Shown piece by piece: positions 5,337-6,355 of a DNA stretch of 6,355 nucleotides. This stretch comes from an uncultured Clostridia bacterium (lineage in GTDB: Bacteria; Bacillota; Clostridia; Christensenellales; UBA1242), in contig CALVZT010000044.1 of assembly GCA_944372595.1 (NCBI GenBank), positions 1-6,355 on the forward strand. Direction: 5' to 3'. How positions within the stretch are numbered: position 1 is the first letter of the stretch; each line of letters begins with the position of its first letter. The notes below the pieces were generated by a model. It was not told the DNA's origin. It searched no databases and saw only the letters and a program-made list of their open reading frames with translations. A program made the position numbers and the translations under genes.

Positions 5337-6355
5337 ATGCGAAAGAAATTAATATTATCAACAATAATAATGTTTGTATGTCTTATATTCTTTTTTACAA
5401 ACGACACCGCATACGCAAACAACGAGGCAAAGGTATATTATAACCCAACCTCAATTTCGATATATAACAACAATGTTTATATACTTGATAGCGGTAATGA
5501 TGGCGACGGACATTTTTTATTTAATGCAACCACAAATACACAAATAGGAAGTTATGGACTTGAATCAAATAACCTCAACTCCCCCACCGTTTTTGCAATA
5601 AATAATGAACATGCATTTATATATAACAACAACATCGAATTTAAGCAATTCAAACTAAACGGCGAATACGTAACAACCCATTATAGATATTACGAAGGTA
5701 ATAATGAGTTTGTTCCTTCAAGCATATTATTCTCATTTAACGATACAAATAACAATATTTATTTTGTTTCCGGCAACAATGACGTTATTACATACAAGAA
5801 TAATAGAATGGAATTAGCATTCAAACTTCCAGCAACAATATCAGTTAATCAAGATAGTCAAGTAGTATGTGACTTATTAAACAACTTATATATAATCAAC
5901 CAAGCAAGCATTACAAAATATAATATGGAAACAAATGATATTCAAGAATACAATAACGATAACCCATATACAAATGTTGATGTTGATTATAAAGGCAACC
6001 TATACCTTCAAAATGGCACAGATATAACAAAAATCAATCTTCAAACTAACGAAAAAACAACTACTACATGTTCAGAATATGTTGACTTTTGTATAGATAA
6101 AGTTAATGGAAATATTTACTATATATCGTTAGATAATACAGTCGAACAAGAATTATTAATGCTAAATGATACAACTTTTGTAGATAATTTGAATGAATTT
6201 CAAAAACCAGACGATTATTTGACTGCGACAATGCTTGATGCTCCTGCTCAAATCTATACAGTAACAAATAATACAACGGCATACGAATACCCTTATTATA
6301 TTAATCAATTAGCGACGTTACAACAAGGCGATAAAGTATTAGTTATAGGACAAAG
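5337..6355 (+). CDS. Secreted beta-propeller-like protein with SH3-like module, C-terminus beyond the window
   Basis: I translated 339 codons from ATG 5337 to the right edge without a stop; the gene continues. A signal peptide (MRKK, hydrophobic 5-20, cleavage likely after AYA at residue 26) sends it out of the cell. Residues about 37-265 carry roughly six degenerate repeats built on a beta-strand with 'NNN-V/I-Y-I/F' (NNNVYIL, NEHAFIY, NNNIYFV, LNNLYII, KGNLYLQ, NGNIYYI), typical of NHL/propeller blades. From about residue 300 (LDAP-x-x-I-Y ... AYEYPYY ... GDKVLVIG) an SH3-like module begins. The protein is very Asn-rich. It has a good ribosome site and its own promoter. The layout resembles a sensor or wall-binding surface protein and it shares style with the protein at 3661-4425. 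No catalytic motif is visible. Specific function is unknown, and whether it belongs to phage or host cannot be told here. Confidence 0.88.
   Translation, partial: MRKKLILSTIIMFVCLIFFFTNDTAYANNEAKVYYNPTSISIYNNNVYILDSGNDGDGHFLFNATTNTQIGSYGLESNNLNSPTVFAINNEHAFIYNNNIEFKQFKLNGEYVTTHYRYYEGNNEFVPSSILFSFNDTNNNIYFVSGNNDVITYKNNRMELAFKLPATISVNQDSQVVCDLLNNLYIINQASITKYNMETNDIQEYNNDNPYTNVDVDYKGNLYLQNGTDITKINLQTNEKTTTTCSEYVDFCIDKVNGNIYYISLDNTVEQELLMLNDTTFVDNLNEFQKPDDYLTATMLDAPAQIYTVTNNTTAYEYPYYINQLATLQQGDKVLVIGQ

Noticed and set aside
1..6355. Altered genetic code (TGA read as Trp), given the very low G+C
   Set aside because: TGA ends both terL and the 103-residue gene at tightly coupled junctions, and all Trp codons I read are TGG.
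1..6355. tRNA, rRNA, CRISPR array, insertion sequence or attachment site
   Set aside because: No cloverleaf-like segment, regularly spaced repeats, transposase motifs or terminal duplications were seen.

Overview
This is a very AT-rich window (clearly low G+C by eye) that uses the standard bacterial code: TGA ends two of the genes and Trp is TGG. Strong AAGGAGG-type ribosome binding sites, sigma-A-type promoter boxes and secreted SH3b-type proteins point to a low-GC Gram-positive host (Firmicutes/Clostridia-like). It is either a prophage region or a phage/prophage contig. No integrase, attachment site or host housekeeping gene is visible to decide between these, and the host assignment is an inference.

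Positions 1-3540 are a tightly packed leftward (minus-strand) virion DNA-packaging cassette. It runs from the terminase large subunit (2098-3540, GTG start) to a 103-residue protein with a small-terminase-like flavour (1790-2101, ATGA overlap), then a small four-cysteine putative zinc-binding protein (start 1800, 11-nt overlap) and the portal protein (start 1583, open at the left edge). Spacings of -4, -11 and +1 nt argue for one translationally coupled operon. The terminase gene contains a perfect 13-bp inverted repeat.

Positions 3541-5336 hold two intergenic control regions and two convergent genes. A rightward gene (3661-4425) encodes a secreted, membrane-anchored protein with two SH3b-like modules. 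It meets, tail to tail and with overlapping stop codons, a leftward gene (4422-4952) for a sigma-region-4/ArpU-like HTH regulator. The regulator has a perfect consensus sigma-A promoter (TTGACA-17-TATAAT) overlapped by an inverted repeat that looks like an operator. If the regulator controls the packaging operon, as ArpU-type proteins often sit just upstream of terminase genes, then the rightward SH3 gene is wedged in antisense orientation between the two, like a phage 'moron' cargo gene.

Positions 5337-6355 hold the start of a second rightward secreted protein, open at the right edge. It has a signal peptide, about six beta-propeller-like repeats, and the start of an SH3-like module resembling the one at 3661-4425. 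The two exported proteins look like members of one cell-surface family, so either both are cargo carried with the phage genes or the phage genes lie among host surface genes. The 11-mer GACAATGTATG occurs in both intergenic regions and may be a shared binding site. I see no clear evidence of a wholly new system; the most unusual points are the antisense surface-protein gene, the displaced small-terminase-like gene and the regulatory palindromes.
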